Shown: positions 36,971-45,657, numbered from the stretch's first letter. The stretch is DNA of 50,293 bases from Clostridia bacterium (GCA_017516305.1 JAFXDB010000241.1:1-50293); one strand, 5' to 3'. Made by a program: numbers and translations. Notes: generated from the sequence alone by a model not told the origin.

Positions 36971-37626
36971 TGGAAAAAACCTCATTTGTTTTCACCGACT
37001 TTGATGACACCCTGGCAAAAGGCGATTCCATTCTGCCCTATCTGCTGTTCTGCATCCGCAAGGGTCTTGCGCCCCGCCGCCAGCTGCTCAGGGCTGCCGT
37101 TGCCTTCCTTCGCTGGAAGATACAGCCCTCCACGGGCCGCGCCGCCAAAGAGACTTCCCTGTCCTACATTGCCGGCCGCACCGTGGCGGAAATGGACGAA
37201 ACTGCCCGCGAGTTCTTCCGCACCGTGCATACGAAGGCCTTCTTCCGTGAGGGCATAGCCGAAATGCAGCGCCAGCGCGAGTGCGGCGCTATGGTCGTGG
37301 TTGTCAGCGCATCCAGCGACGTGTACATGCACGTGCTTCCGGAATTTCTGCCCTGCGATGAGGTCATCTGCACCGTCTGCGAGGTGAAGGACGGCGTCTA
37401 TACCGGCAGGGTCGGTAAGAACTGTAAGGGCGAGGAGAAGGTGCGGCGCATCACCGCCTGGCTGAACAAAAAGGGTCTTGCCATCGACAAAGCTGCCTCC
37501 TCCGGCTGCGGCGACTCCCCTTCCGACGCGCCGATGCTGCTGCTGACCGGCAATCCCGTCCTGGTCAACCCGAAGAAGAAGCTGCGCGCCCGTGTCCCCG
37601 AAGGCCGCATCGTCCACTGGGAATGA
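36970..37626 (+). CDS. HAD-IB family phosphatase (SerB-like)
   Basis: The 218-aa HAD hydrolase has motif I DFDDTLAKGDS, motif II VVVSASSD, a lysine in NCKGEEKVRRI and motif IV GCGDSPSDAPML. The pattern is that of the IB subfamily containing phosphoserine phosphatase and lysophospholipid/phosphatidylglycerophosphate phosphatases; the N-terminal cap region (PYLLFCIRKGLAPRRQLLRAAVAFLRW) is somewhat hydrophobic, so lipid or sugar phosphates are also possible. The ATG overlaps the proA stop, implying coupled translation. A role in amino acid metabolism is suggested only by position. Confidence 0.85.
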   Translation: MEKTSFVFTDFDDTLAKGDSILPYLLFCIRKGLAPRRQLLRAAVAFLRWKIQPSTGRAAKETSLSYIAGRTVAEMDETAREFFRTVHTKAFFREGIAEMQRQRECGAMVVVVSASSDVYMHVLPEFLPCDEVICTVCEVKDGVYTGRVGKNCKGEEKVRRITAWLNKKGLAIDKAASSGCGDSPSDAPMLLLTGNPVLVNPKKKLRARVPEGRIVHWE

Positions 37627-37663
37627 CGTCCTGTAATACCAATGACACGGAAGGAGGTACCGG

Positions 37664-38227
37664 ATGCTGACCATCCGCAAGCTGAACGCCGATGACCTGC
37701 AGCTGCTGCGCCCCATTTCAGACCGGGCGCTGGTAGGTGAAACCGTCCACCTGAAGATCAGCCGCCTGGGCTTCCAGCTGGATTACCTGCCCCTGCCGCG
37801 CAGCGAGTGGCATACCTTCCTGCCCATCCCCTTCTCCGACCCCGCCATCATCGTCCAGGATGACGCCAGCGCGTTCTTTGCCGCCTTCTTTGAGGAGAAG
37901 TACATCGGCTGCGCATCCGTCACCACCCATCCCAGCGGTTGGGCGGATGTGCTGGACGTGCGCGTTGATCCTTCCTGGCGGCGCAAGGGCGTGGCGACGG
38001 CGCTGCTCAATCACTGCGCCCACTTTGCCCATACACGCGGCCTGCACGGTCTGCGCATCGAGGCCACCGACCACAATCCCGGGCTGTGCCGCCTGTGCGA
38101 GGCCCTGGGGTTCGAGCTGGCCGGGATGGACCGGCTGGCCCATTCCCGTGACCTTTCCGAACGCAGCAAGCCCCTGTTGATGCGCCCCTGCACCCTCTTC
38201 TTCTACCTCCCCATCGAGAAAGGCTGA
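37664..38227 (+). CDS. GNAT family N-acetyltransferase
   Basis: The 187-aa GNAT fold protein has the acetyl-CoA loop VDPSWRRKGVATALLNHCAHFA (motif A, about residues 104-125) and LHGLRIEATDHNPGLCRLCEALGFELAG (motif B). An N-terminal extension (1-45) and a C-terminal LMRPCTLFFYLP strand are extra. Substrate unknown. GGAGG lies six bases before the ATG at 37664, and 37 bp separate it from the HAD gene. It is one of two acetyltransferases in this run. Confidence 0.85.
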   Translation: MLTIRKLNADDLQLLRPISDRALVGETVHLKISRLGFQLDYLPLPRSEWHTFLPIPFSDPAIIVQDDASAFFAAFFEEKYIGCASVTTHPSGWADVLDVRVDPSWRRKGVATALLNHCAHFAHTRGLHGLRIEATDHNPGLCRLCEALGFELAGMDRLAHSRDLSERSKPLLMRPCTLFFYLPIEKG

Positions 38228-38235
38228 TAACGATT

Positions 38236-38949
38236 ATGATGCGACTGCAAAAGTACCTAGCTCTCTCCGGCGTTGCCTCCCGCCGCACCTCTGAGAAAAT
38301 AATCGCCGATGGCCGCGTGGCCGTCAACGGCAAGGTCATCACCGAAATGGGCGTCCAGGTGGACGAAACCTGCGACAAGGTGACCGTGGACGGCGTGCTG
38401 TGCAGCCTGGAGGAGGAAAAGCACTACCTGGCCTACAACAAGCCCATGGGCGAGGTAACTACCAACTCCGACCCCGAGGGCCGCGCCACCGTGATGGACA
38501 AGTTCCGCGATTACCCCGTGCGGCTTTACCCCGTCGGCCGCCTGGATTATGACAGCGAGGGCCTGATCCTGCTGACCAACGACGGCGACCTGATGAATGA
38601 TCTCCTGCATCCCTCCCGCGAGGTGGACAAGGAATACCACGTCCGCTGCACCGGCCATGTGACCGAGGAGGAGATGCGCCGCCTGCGTCAGGGCGTGAAG
38701 CTGGATGACGGCCGCATGACCTCCCCTGCCAAGGTGCGTCTGGTGCGCCATGAGTCCTTCGCCACCGTGCTGCTGGTCACCATCCACGAGGGCCGCTACC
38801 GCCAGGTCCGCCGCATGGTGGAGGCCATCGGTCACGATGTGCTGAACCTGCGCCGCACGGGCTTTGCCACCATTAAGCTCCACGACCTCCCCCTGGGCCA
38901 GTGGCGCCGACTGACAGACGCGGAAGTCCGCAAACTGAAGGGGCTGTGA
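38236..38949 (+). CDS. rluB: RsuA/RluB family rRNA pseudouridine synthase
   Basis: The 237-aa enzyme converts a specific uridine in rRNA to pseudouridine. An N-terminal S4 RNA-binding domain (MRLQKYLALSGVASRRTSEKIIADGRVAVNG) is followed by the synthase core with the catalytic aspartate in VGRLDYDSEGLILLTNDGDLMN and the VTIHEGRYRQVRRMVEAIGHDVLNLRRTGF block. Overall it is closest to RluB (23S U2605), though RsuA or RluE/F specificity cannot be excluded. Two adjacent ATGs (38236, 38239) can serve as start; the ribosome site (AAAGG) is distant and weak. It follows the GNAT gene by 8 bp and precedes the methyltransferase by 7 bp. Confidence 0.9.
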   Translation: MMRLQKYLALSGVASRRTSEKIIADGRVAVNGKVITEMGVQVDETCDKVTVDGVLCSLEEEKHYLAYNKPMGEVTTNSDPEGRATVMDKFRDYPVRLYPVGRLDYDSEGLILLTNDGDLMNDLLHPSREVDKEYHVRCTGHVTEEEMRRLRQGVKLDDGRMTSPAKVRLVRHESFATVLLVTIHEGRYRQVRRMVEAIGHDVLNLRRTGFATIKLHDLPLGQWRRLTDAEVRKLKGL

Positions 38950-38956
38950 GGCTGGC

Positions 38957-39523
38957 ATGAGCTACGAACTGAAAAGCGCCCGCTGGATCGCCCATGATGT
39001 GATGCACCAGGTTGTCCGCGAGGGTGACACGGTCATCGACGCCACCCTGGGCAACGGTCATGATACCGTGATGCTGGCAACCCTGGTGGGCGAAACGGGC
39101 CATGTCATCGGCTTCGACATTCAGCCCGACGCCGTGGAGCGCACCGCCGCCCGCCTCACCGAGGCCGGGCTCATTTCCCGCTGCCAGCTGTACGCCGAGG
39201 GACATCAGCACATTGCAGACCGGGTAAGCACTCCCATCCGCGCCGCAGTGTTCAACCTGGGCTGGCTGCCCGGCGGCAACAAGGCCATCACCACCCTTTG
39301 GGAAACGACCCACACCGCCATCAGCGCGGCGCTCTCCCTTCTGGAAAAGGGCGGCGTCTGCACCGTTTGCGCCTACCCAGGGCATGCAGAGGGCGACCGC
39401 GAGCGCTTTGCCCTCATGGACTGGCTTGCCACCCTCCGTCCGCAGGAATTCAACGTTCTGCATCACCGATTCCTCAATGCCGGCCCCGGTGCGCCGGAAT
39501 GCTTCGTGATTCAAAAACAATGA
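38957..39523 (+). CDS. mnmM: Class I SAM methyltransferase of the YtqB/MnmM family
   Basis: The 188-aa protein fits the rRNA_methylase family (PF06962) that includes B. subtilis YtqB, now known as MnmM, which makes mnm5 on wobble uridines of some tRNAs. The SAM-binding motif is VIDATLGNGHDT (about residues 26-37), then GFDIQPDAV, FNLGWLPGGNKAITT and VCAYPGHAEGDRE. The symbol is given by homology. The gene lies directly after the pseudouridine synthase, so two RNA-modification genes are paired here. The stop is 9 bp before the next start. Confidence 0.82.
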   Translation: MSYELKSARWIAHDVMHQVVREGDTVIDATLGNGHDTVMLATLVGETGHVIGFDIQPDAVERTAARLTEAGLISRCQLYAEGHQHIADRVSTPIRAAVFNLGWLPGGNKAITTLWETTHTAISAALSLLEKGGVCTVCAYPGHAEGDRERFALMDWLATLRPQEFNVLHHRFLNAGPGAPECFVIQKQ

Positions 39524-39532
39524 GGTGACCAT

Positions 39533-39967
39533 ATGGAGATTCGCAGAGCCGCCCCAGCGGACAGCAGGGCGCTGGCCGAGCTGGCCGCACAGCTGTTTTC
39601 ATCCTCTGCGGAGGAGCTGGAGCCGGAATTTACCGAGTTGACAGCTGATGCTGAGGCCGCCTGCTTCCTGGCTACGGACGGCGAAGAAGCCATCGGCTTT
39701 GCCCAGTGCCAGCTGCGCCATGATTATGTGGAGGGCTGCAAAACCTCTCCCGTGGGCTTCCTTGAGGGCATCTATGTGGCCGAGGGGCACCGGCTGACCG
39801 GTACGGGCCGCGCCCTGCTTTCCGCCTGCGAAGCCTGGGCGCGGGAAATGGACTGCAGCGAATTCGCCAGTGACTGCGAGCTGGACAACGTTATCAGCCA
39901 CACCTGGCACCTGAAGAACGGCTTCCGCGAGATGGGCCGCACCATCTGGTTTGCCAAAAAGCTGTGA
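39533..39967 (+). CDS. AAC(6')-type aminoglycoside acetyltransferase homologue (GNAT)
   Basis: The 144-aa protein aligns by eye with chromosomal AAC(6')-Iy/Iaa enzymes of Salmonella: RHDYVEGC-TSPVGFLEGIYV, then a Gly-rich acetyl-CoA loop (GTGRALLSACEAWA), CSEFASDCELDNVIS and NGFREMGRTIWFAKKL. Those enzymes acetylate the 6'-amino group of aminoglycosides, and some are cryptic in their hosts. Resistance is therefore possible but unproven; a native metabolite substrate is the alternative. GAGGTGACC precedes the ATG. It sits between the MnmM-type gene and a NUDIX gene in the same transcript, without mobile-element signs. Confidence 0.78.
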   Translation: MEIRRAAPADSRALAELAAQLFSSSAEELEPEFTELTADAEAACFLATDGEEAIGFAQCQLRHDYVEGCKTSPVGFLEGIYVAEGHRLTGTGRALLSACEAWAREMDCSEFASDCELDNVISHTWHLKNGFREMGRTIWFAKKL

Positions 39968-39979
39968 GGAGGGTCATTC

Positions 39980-40435
39980 ATGGGACGTGCATATCCGATT
40001 GAACTGACGAATATGTGCATGATGCGCCGCGCCGACGGCAAGGTTCTGGTGCAGAACCGCGTCGATCCTAACTGGGGCGGCCTGACCTTCCCCGGCGGCC
40101 ACGTGGAACCCGGCGAGTCCCTGGTGGACAGCGTCGTGCGCGAAATGCAGGAGGAAACAGGCCTGACAGTGAAGAATCCGCGTCTCATCGGCAGCAAGAG
40201 CTGGATGAAGGACGACGGCAGCCGCTATCTGGTGCTGCTCTACACCGCCACGGAGTACGAGGGCGAACTGCATTCCTCCGACGAGGGCGAAATCAGCTGG
40301 ATGACCATCGACGAAATGCGCGCCGGGAAGATGGTGGACGGCATGGAGCTGTTCTTCCGCGTATACCTGGACGGCGACGTGAATGAGATCTGGTACGAGC
40401 GCGAGGGCGACGGCTGGATTGAAATGCTTAAATGA
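39980..40435 (+). CDS. NUDIX hydrolase, 8-oxo-dGTP diphosphatase-like
   Basis: The 151-aa product contains a full Nudix box, GGHVEPGESLVDSVVREMQEETGL (about residues 38-61), matching GX5EX7REUXEEXGU. An N-terminal LTNMCMMRRADGKVLVQNR strand and a C-terminal GEISWMTIDEM segment are typical of the MutT/YtkD-like group that cleans oxidised nucleotides, though substrates of such proteins vary. GAGGAGGG precedes the ATG at 39980. It is the last gene of the run started by proA and is followed by a strong terminator. Confidence 0.88.
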   Translation: MGRAYPIELTNMCMMRRADGKVLVQNRVDPNWGGLTFPGGHVEPGESLVDSVVREMQEETGLTVKNPRLIGSKSWMKDDGSRYLVLLYTATEYEGELHSSDEGEISWMTIDEMRAGKMVDGMELFFRVYLDGDVNEIWYEREGDGWIEMLK

Positions 40436-40455
40436 AAGAATGAAAATAATGAAAC

Positions 40456-40497
40456 GACCGCATATCCCATCACGCTTGGGACATGCGGTCATTTTTC
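40456..40497. terminator. Bidirectional intrinsic terminator
   Basis: GACCGCATATCCCA pairs with TGGGACATGCGGTC (one A-A mismatch, 7-nt loop) followed by ATTTTTCT. It ends the proA-NUDIX run; the AT-rich left side could also serve the convergent AlkZ-related gene. Confidence 0.88.
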
Positions 40498-41570
40498 TAT
40501 ACGGCCATTGTTGAAAGAGACTTACCCATGAAGCGCTGAATCACCGAGCCGGGGTTTTCCCTCAGCACCGCCGTGCAAATTTCCTCCCGGCACGCCCACA
40601 TGTCCGGCGAATCGCACACGATGTCGTGGATTTCATACGGCCCATAGCGGAAGTGGCCCACGCTCAGCGCACGGAATTCGCCGTCCACCAGGACGTAATA
40701 CTGCGGGTCATGGTCATAGGGCAAGCTGGCATACAGCGGCTGGAAGCGCTCCTTCAGCTCCTGCTCAAAGGCGCGCACAAGGCAGTCGTTGCGGTGGAAG
40801 GCCCGGACAGGCGGCAGCGCATTTGCTTCCGCCTCCGTCATTGCCTCCAGCACAGGCAGGTCATTGGTCAGCATGAAGCCGCTCTCATGGGCGGTCAGCA
40901 CACCCCGCAAAAGCAGCGCCGTGCAGGCAGACTTCAGTTCCTTTTCCGGCAGCTTGTAGAACGACTTTGCCATCTTCGTGTCGAACCACACCATGCGGTA
41001 TGCAAAGCGCTGCAGCACAATTTCCAGCGCCTCCGCGCGGGTGTGCTGCAGCAGGTCGCAGTCCGGAAACATCTCGTCTAACCGGTACCAGGCTCTGTCC
41101 CACTCGCCGTCGAACTGATCCTCATAGAGCAGAAAGGCCTCCTGCAGGCGGTGCAGTGCGGGCGTGATGACCTTCACCAGATACCCGGTCTCCTCCTTGA
41201 TCTGCTGGATGTTGAGCGGCCCCATACGCTCGATCAGGGTCAGGATGGTCTGCTGCACATCACTTGGCATACCCTTCATGGGCTTGCGGTACAGCGCCGC
41301 GAAAAGAGGCAGATCATCTACCTCGATCCAGCCCAGGTTGCCGCCGGCAAAGCGCCCCTTGACCAGACGCCTGTCCGCCTGGCGCTGCCGGTTGTAGGCA
41401 ATGTCATCGAAATCCGCCCGGAAGGTCATCTCCGGCGGCTGCCCGAAGCCGTGCCAGTACAGGTTCAGCCCCGGCTGCATGTCCCGGTAAAGCGCATCAT
41501 ATTCATCTTCACTCACGTGCGTCGCCAGGTGCTGCCGCTGCATCCGCAGGGCGATGATTTTCCTTTTCAT
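40497..41570 (-). CDS. AlkZ-related (YcaQ-like winged-helix) protein
   Basis: The 357-aa protein appears related to the HTH_42 winged-helix family of AlkZ/YcaQ DNA glycosylases, which excise bulky alkyl lesions and unhook interstrand crosslinks. The N-terminal IIALRMQRQHLA resembles the LxxxRQ start of that family, and several winged-helix repeats follow (for example about residues 105-150, TLIERMGPLNIQQIKEETG). I could not find the catalytic QxQ motif with confidence, so enzymatic activity is uncertain. AAGGAGAAG precedes the ATG. It is followed on the minus strand only by a terminator and preceded 18 bp upstream by the phospholipase C-like gene. Confidence 0.6.
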   Translation of the reverse strand: MKRKIIALRMQRQHLATHVSEDEYDALYRDMQPGLNLYWHGFGQPPEMTFRADFDDIAYNRQRQADRRLVKGRFAGGNLGWIEVDDLPLFAALYRKPMKGMPSDVQQTILTLIERMGPLNIQQIKEETGYLVKVITPALHRLQEAFLLYEDQFDGEWDRAWYRLDEMFPDCDLLQHTRAEALEIVLQRFAYRMVWFDTKMAKSFYKLPEKELKSACTALLLRGVLTAHESGFMLTNDLPVLEAMTEAEANALPPVRAFHRNDCLVRAFEQELKERFQPLYASLPYDHDPQYYVLVDGEFRALSVGHFRYGPYEIHDIVCDSPDMWACREEICTAVLRENPGSVIQRFMGKSLSTMAV

Positions 41571-41588
41571 GCCGCTTCTCCTTCCACT

Positions 41589-42224
41589 CTATACAGGGTC
41601 TGCCTTCCACATCCATTCCTTCGGGTCGATCAGCGGAAGGCCGTTCTGCAGCGCACGCAGCTCATCCCGGCACAGGCGGACGGCGCGGTTAATGTAGCCG
41701 AGCGCCATCTCTTGCGTGAAGAAGAAGGCCTCCGGCTCCCCCGGCGCGGAAAAATCCTCTGCCAGCGCGCTCGGCAGTCCCAGCATATCAAAGTCAGCGA
41801 TTTTATCAAGCGGAGATGCATCCGATGGAATGTCGAAGTCCGCCGCCAAACAAAACCGCTTCGCCAGTGATTGGTTCAGCCGACGGTAATCGCTGTGCAG
41901 TCCCGCCAGATACCCCGGCATGCGCGGGTTGAAGCCGAGCACATGGTACAGCTCGTCCCGGAACACCAGATCCTGTACCAGATGCAGGTAGTATCCCAGC
42001 ACCAACCCGTCCGTCAGCAGCAGATGACCATACCGATCCCGGAACCGTGCCGTGTCGTAGGTCTTGCGGCCCTCTACCACCATCAGGAAGTGGGACGCCT
42101 TCCTCTCGGCGGGCGCGCTGTCCACCATGATGCTGCCGGACATAAAGCGGGAAGCGTCCATCCCCGCAGGCAGCATGTCCAACAGCAGCTTCGCCGCCGC
42201 AAGGTGCATCATCCTGGAAGCCAT
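41589..42224 (-). CDS. Hypothetical protein, zinc-dependent phospholipase C-like fold
   Basis: The 211-aa product starts with MMHLAAAKLLLDMLP, then FMSGSIMVDSAP, KASHFLMV and DGLVLGYYLHLVQDLVFRDEL. The spacing of His and Asp residues recalls the all-helical P1 nuclease/phospholipase C fold, in which they bind zinc, but this is a pattern impression and no substrate can be proposed. There is no signal peptide, unlike secreted PLCs. GAGGGGAG precedes the ATG. It lies between the GH4 gene (24 bp upstream) and the AlkZ-related gene (18 bp downstream) and is probably cotranscribed with both. Confidence 0.6.
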   Translation of the reverse strand: MASRMMHLAAAKLLLDMLPAGMDASRFMSGSIMVDSAPAERKASHFLMVVEGRKTYDTARFRDRYGHLLLTDGLVLGYYLHLVQDLVFRDELYHVLGFNPRMPGYLAGLHSDYRRLNQSLAKRFCLAADFDIPSDASPLDKIADFDMLGLPSALAEDFSAPGEPEAFFFTQEMALGYINRAVRLCRDELRALQNGLPLIDPKEWMWKADPV

Positions 42225-42248
42225 GGGCGCTCCCCTCTTTCCTTTTTC

Positions 42249-43793
42249 TTATCTCCGCGTAGTATATATTTTCTTCTCTGACGGACGCTCCTTGGCCTTG
42301 TCTGCTTCGGCGGCATTCTTCCTTGCAGCCTCCTTGTCGGCAGCCATTTCCTCCACCGTTTTGGTATGCAGACGGGCCGCGCCTTCGGTCACAATGGGCG
42401 GGATCAGCGTGCCATCAGCCTCCGCCTTCGCCCAACGTGCCTTCGCGCGCTCGATCTCCTCCGCATACTGCGGCAGCCACTCAGCCTGGGCAATGAGCAT
42501 CTCGTCCACCATCTGCCAGATCTCCTCGGTGTTGCAGACAGCGCCGACAAGGGGATCCATCATCATCGCCTGCCGGAGCAGGTTGACATCCGCATGGGCC
42601 GCCGCCTCCACCGCCAGGCGCTGCACGGTGATGTTGGACTGGCAGCATGCAGCACAGCCCAGCGGCAGCTCTCCCAGCACGGGAATGTTGATGCCGAAAC
42701 GATCAACAAAGCCCGGCACCTCTACAACACAGTCGTCCGGCAGATTCGTGATGCAGCCGCGGTTGACCACATTGAAGTGACCACAGTACACGCGCCCGGT
42801 CTCGATGGACTCGATGATCCAGCTGCCGTGCTCCTGGCTGCGCTTCTCCGGCGCATACATCTTCGGCGGCTCCTTGAGCCAGTTGGGGAAGTCCGTCTCG
42901 AACCAGTTGCGGCCCTCGGTGCAAACACGCAGATACCCGCCGGTCTCGCCGTTGATCCACACGCCCAGGTCGATCCAGCGACGGATCTCATCCGGGCGCT
43001 TGCGGTACCATGGCACATACTCAGACAGGTGGCCGTTGGACTCGGTGGAGAAGTAGCCGAAACGCTTCATCATGTCGATGCGCACCTTCTCGGTCTGGGA
43101 GAACTCAGGGTGCGCCTCAAGCGCGGCAAGCAGCTTGCCGTTCAGCTCCTCTCCGTCGTGCTTGACGGACAGGTACCACGTCATGTGGTTGATGCCTGCG
43201 CAGACGATGTCGATCTCCTCCTGCTTGTACCCCAGAACGGAGGCGATCAGCGCATGACCGCCCTGCACGCCGTGGCACAGGCCCACCGTGGGCACCCCGC
43301 CGTACTTGTTGCAGTACCAGGTGACCATGGCATTGGGATTTGTATAATTCAGCAGCATGCATCCCGGAGCCGCCACCTCGCGGATATCCCGGCACATGCC
43401 CTCCAGCATGGCGATGTCGCGCTGGGCGTACATGATGCCGCCGGCGCACAGAGTATCGCCCACACACTGATCGACACCGTACTTCAGCGGGATGTTCACG
43501 TCCAGCTCAAACGCGTCCAGCAGGCCGATGCGCGCGCAGTCGATGACGTACTTCGCATCCTTCAGGGCTTCGCGGCGGTCAAGGGTCGCCTGAATCTTTA
43601 TGTCCAGCCCGTTTGCCTCGATATCCCGCTGGCACAGCTGGTATACCATATCCAGATTGCGCGGGTTGATGTCCATAAAGGCGACCTCGATCTCCCGGAA
43701 CTCCGGCACCGCCAGCAAGTCAGCCAGCAGACCGCGGGTAAAGCCGATGGAGCCTGCGCCGATGAAGGCGATCTTGAATCTCTTCTGCGTCAT
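42249..43793 (-). CDS. GH4 family glycosidase (alpha-galactosidase/alpha-glucosidase/alpha-galacturonidase type)
   Basis: GH4 enzymes use NAD+ and Mn2+ in a redox-elimination mechanism to cleave sugar glycosides in the cytoplasm. The 514-aa product begins with the NAD-binding KIAFIGAGSIGFTRGL, then EVAFMDINPRNLD, LLNYTNPNAMVTWYC and the Mn-binding cysteine in GLCHGVQGG, followed by GINHMTWYL. The CHGVQ form (rather than CHSV) is nearer to the uronidase/glucosidase side of the MelA cluster, so an alpha-galacturonidase role is possible. GGAGG lies eight bases before the ATG. The C-terminal 60 residues are Lys/Ala-rich and helical. No PTS or transporter gene is adjacent. Confidence 0.9.
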   Translation of the reverse strand: MTQKRFKIAFIGAGSIGFTRGLLADLLAVPEFREIEVAFMDINPRNLDMVYQLCQRDIEANGLDIKIQATLDRREALKDAKYVIDCARIGLLDAFELDVNIPLKYGVDQCVGDTLCAGGIMYAQRDIAMLEGMCRDIREVAAPGCMLLNYTNPNAMVTWYCNKYGGVPTVGLCHGVQGGHALIASVLGYKQEEIDIVCAGINHMTWYLSVKHDGEELNGKLLAALEAHPEFSQTEKVRIDMMKRFGYFSTESNGHLSEYVPWYRKRPDEIRRWIDLGVWINGETGGYLRVCTEGRNWFETDFPNWLKEPPKMYAPEKRSQEHGSWIIESIETGRVYCGHFNVVNRGCITNLPDDCVVEVPGFVDRFGINIPVLGELPLGCAACCQSNITVQRLAVEAAAHADVNLLRQAMMMDPLVGAVCNTEEIWQMVDEMLIAQAEWLPQYAEEIERAKARWAKAEADGTLIPPIVTEGAARLHTKTVEEMAADKEAARKNAAEADKAKERPSEKKIYTTRR

Positions 43794-43821
43794 TTGTTAA
43801 GCCTCCGAACCATGTTTTATC

Positions 43822-44112
43822 TTAATGCCGTTCTGCCCACAAACGTTTTTGCTGCAAAACATCACCGCGCAGGGAATAAATAGCAGCAACAACGATCCCA
43901 TACAAACCAAGAAATACAACACATCCTTTGACCCACTCAGGTGCCCAGGATGTAATCAGCGCAATAGTACCTGCACCAAACACCGCCACAATGACAGTGC
44001 CCAGCAATTTTGCGTATCTTGACAAGACGCCCGGATAACGCATGCCATCCACGGCATACCACCAAAGCGTTGCCAGATTCAAAACAGGTACGAAGCGCAG
44101 CTTATCAAGCAT
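43822..44112 (-). CDS. Small membrane protein
   Basis: The 96-aa protein is not recognised. It has two strong transmembrane segments (about 36-55 and 62-80), a WWYAVDGMRYPG stretch between an N-terminal amphipathic part and the first helix, and a basic C-terminus. It starts 4 bp after the sdaAA stop behind a GAGGAT site, so it is translated as the last gene of the serine dehydratase operon. A link with serine uptake or SdaA is conceivable only from position. Base composition is lower in GC than the neighbours. Confidence 0.65.
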   Translation of the reverse strand: MLDKLRFVPVLNLATLWWYAVDGMRYPGVLSRYAKLLGTVIVAVFGAGTIALITSWAPEWVKGCVVFLGLYGIVVAAIYSLRGDVLQQKRLWAERH

Positions 44113-44116
44113 ATTT

Positions 44117-44974
44117 TCACATCCTCAGCCGTGCGCAGATGCTCTCGCAGGCCGCGCAGCCGCCCTCGCCGGTCTCGCGCAAGCTGGGGGGCATCGCGTC
44201 GCCCACTTCCTTCATCGCCAGGATCACCTCGTCCGGCTCGATGGGGCAGCAGATGCCCGCCAGGGCCATGTCCGCCGCCGTAAACGCCACGCCGGAGGAG
44301 CCGACATTGCGGTACACGCAGGGAACCTCCACCAGGCCGCCGACGGGGTCGCACACCAGACCCAGCAGATTCATCAGCGCAAAGGCCGCAGCATCGGCGC
44401 TCTGCTGGGCAGAGCCGCCCTCCAGATAGGCAAGAGCCGCAGCAGCCATGGCCGCGCCCGTTCCGCACTCGGCCTGGCAGCCGCCCTCCGCACCGGAAAT
44501 GCTGGCCTGGGTGGCAATGGACTGTCCCACCGCCGCAGCCACGAACATGGCCTCCACCGCCGCAGCCTCCGTGACGCCCTTTTCCTCCATCATCGCCAGG
44601 ATTGCGCCGGGCAGGATGCCGCAGGCGCCCGCCGTGGGAGCCGCGACGATCTTACCCATGCACGCATTGCATTCCGCCGTGGCCAGGGCGTAGGTCTCAG
44701 CCTTTCCCAGCAGGCCGCCGCATAGGCTGCTGCCGCCATTCAGACGCGCCAGAAGCTTCGCCGCCTGACCACCGGTGAGACCCGTCACCGACCGCACATT
44801 CTCTTCGATGCCATTTGCCACCGCCTCCTGCATGCAGTGCAGGTGGTGGCACATCGTTTCGCGAACCTGCTCCGGCGATACACCATTTTCTCTGGCCTGC
44901 ACCGCAACGGCAGCTTCTGCGATGCTGCCATGGATGCGCGCCAGTCCGACCCATTCGCGCAGGGTATAATCCAT
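44117..44974 (-). CDS. sdaAA: L-serine dehydratase, iron-sulfur-dependent, alpha subunit
   Basis: Converts L-serine to pyruvate and ammonia using a 4Fe-4S cluster as Lewis acid. The 285-aa subunit has ECNACMGKIVAAPTAGACGILPGA, ISGAEGGCQAECGTGAAMAAAAL, and LVCDPVGGLVEVPCVYRN, with the conserved cluster-binding cysteines. The C-terminal GGCAACESICARL is typical. GGAAGG lies nine bases before the ATG. Normally it follows sdaAB directly; here comF lies between them. It is in the same transcript as sdaAB and works with it as a heterodimer. Confidence 0.95.
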   Translation of the reverse strand: MDYTLREWVGLARIHGSIAEAAVAVQARENGVSPEQVRETMCHHLHCMQEAVANGIEENVRSVTGLTGGQAAKLLARLNGGSSLCGGLLGKAETYALATAECNACMGKIVAAPTAGACGILPGAILAMMEEKGVTEAAAVEAMFVAAAVGQSIATQASISGAEGGCQAECGTGAAMAAAALAYLEGGSAQQSADAAAFALMNLLGLVCDPVGGLVEVPCVYRNVGSSGVAFTAADMALAGICCPIEPDEVILAMKEVGDAMPPSLRETGEGGCAACESICARLRM

Positions 44975-45015
44975 ATTTATCAGCCTTCCATCTATCAGAA
45001 TTTCGTCAGGGGTAC

Positions 45016-45657
45016 CTATCGCCTGACCATGGTGGCAGTCAGGCCATAAACCTGCGGCGCACCCGCATTTCGCAGCACATCACTGCAAACCTGCATCGTT
45101 GCCCCCGTCGTATACACATCGTCCACGATCAGCACCGGATGCTCCACGCAACCGGCAGCGCCAAATACACCGGTGAGATTTGTCCGCCGCTGCACCGCAT
45201 TCAGCGTATGCTGCGGCAGCGCGCGGCTCCTGCGTACCAGCAGCTGCCGGGAAGGCAGACCAAGCTCCGCCGCCAGCTGCTCTGCCAGCATTCTGCCATG
45301 ATCCATCCCGCGCGCTCTGCGGCGGCGTTCCGGCATCGTGACCCAGGTCACCACCGTATCCGGCGGCAGGTCCATCTCCCGTGCCTCCTCCGCCATGGCG
45401 GAGACAAAGATCTGCGCCGCATCGTCCACCGAATCAAACTTGAACGCATGCACCAGCTCCCGCACCTCGTCCTGGTACCGGTAGGCGCTGCGCACATTCC
45501 CCGTCTGGTCTCGCAACCGGAGCTGTTCCAGCCTGTCCCGGCAGGCGGGACACAACAGTTCCCCGCAGGATCGCTCCTCACAGGTCATACACCATACCCG
45601 CCTGGGAAAGACGAGATCATCCATCATCCCGGCAAGCCGCCGGAAGAACGCCTTCAC
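45016..45657 (-). CDS. comF: ComF family phosphoribosyltransferase-like protein
   Basis: ComF proteins assist DNA uptake in transformation, and related GntX proteins assist metabolism; the fold is a PRTase. The 213-aa product has an N-terminal zinc finger (C23, C26, C31, C36, C39 in VWCMTCEERSCGELLCPAC) and the PRPP loop VLIVDDVYTTGATM. I chose the GTG at 45657, six bases from AGGAG and overlapping the sdaAB stop (GTGA); the frame extends upstream inside sdaAB. comF is normally next to comFA or flagellar genes. Here it is wedged between the two serine dehydratase subunits, 41 bp before sdaAA. Natural competence is not otherwise evident in the window. Confidence 0.9.
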   Translation of the reverse strand: MKAFFRRLAGMMDDLVFPRRVWCMTCEERSCGELLCPACRDRLEQLRLRDQTGNVRSAYRYQDEVRELVHAFKFDSVDDAAQIFVSAMAEEAREMDLPPDTVVTWVTMPERRRRARGMDHGRMLAEQLAAELGLPSRQLLVRRSRALPQHTLNAVQRRTNLTGVFGAAGCVEHPVLIVDDVYTTGATMQVCSDVLRNAGAPQVYGLTATMVRR

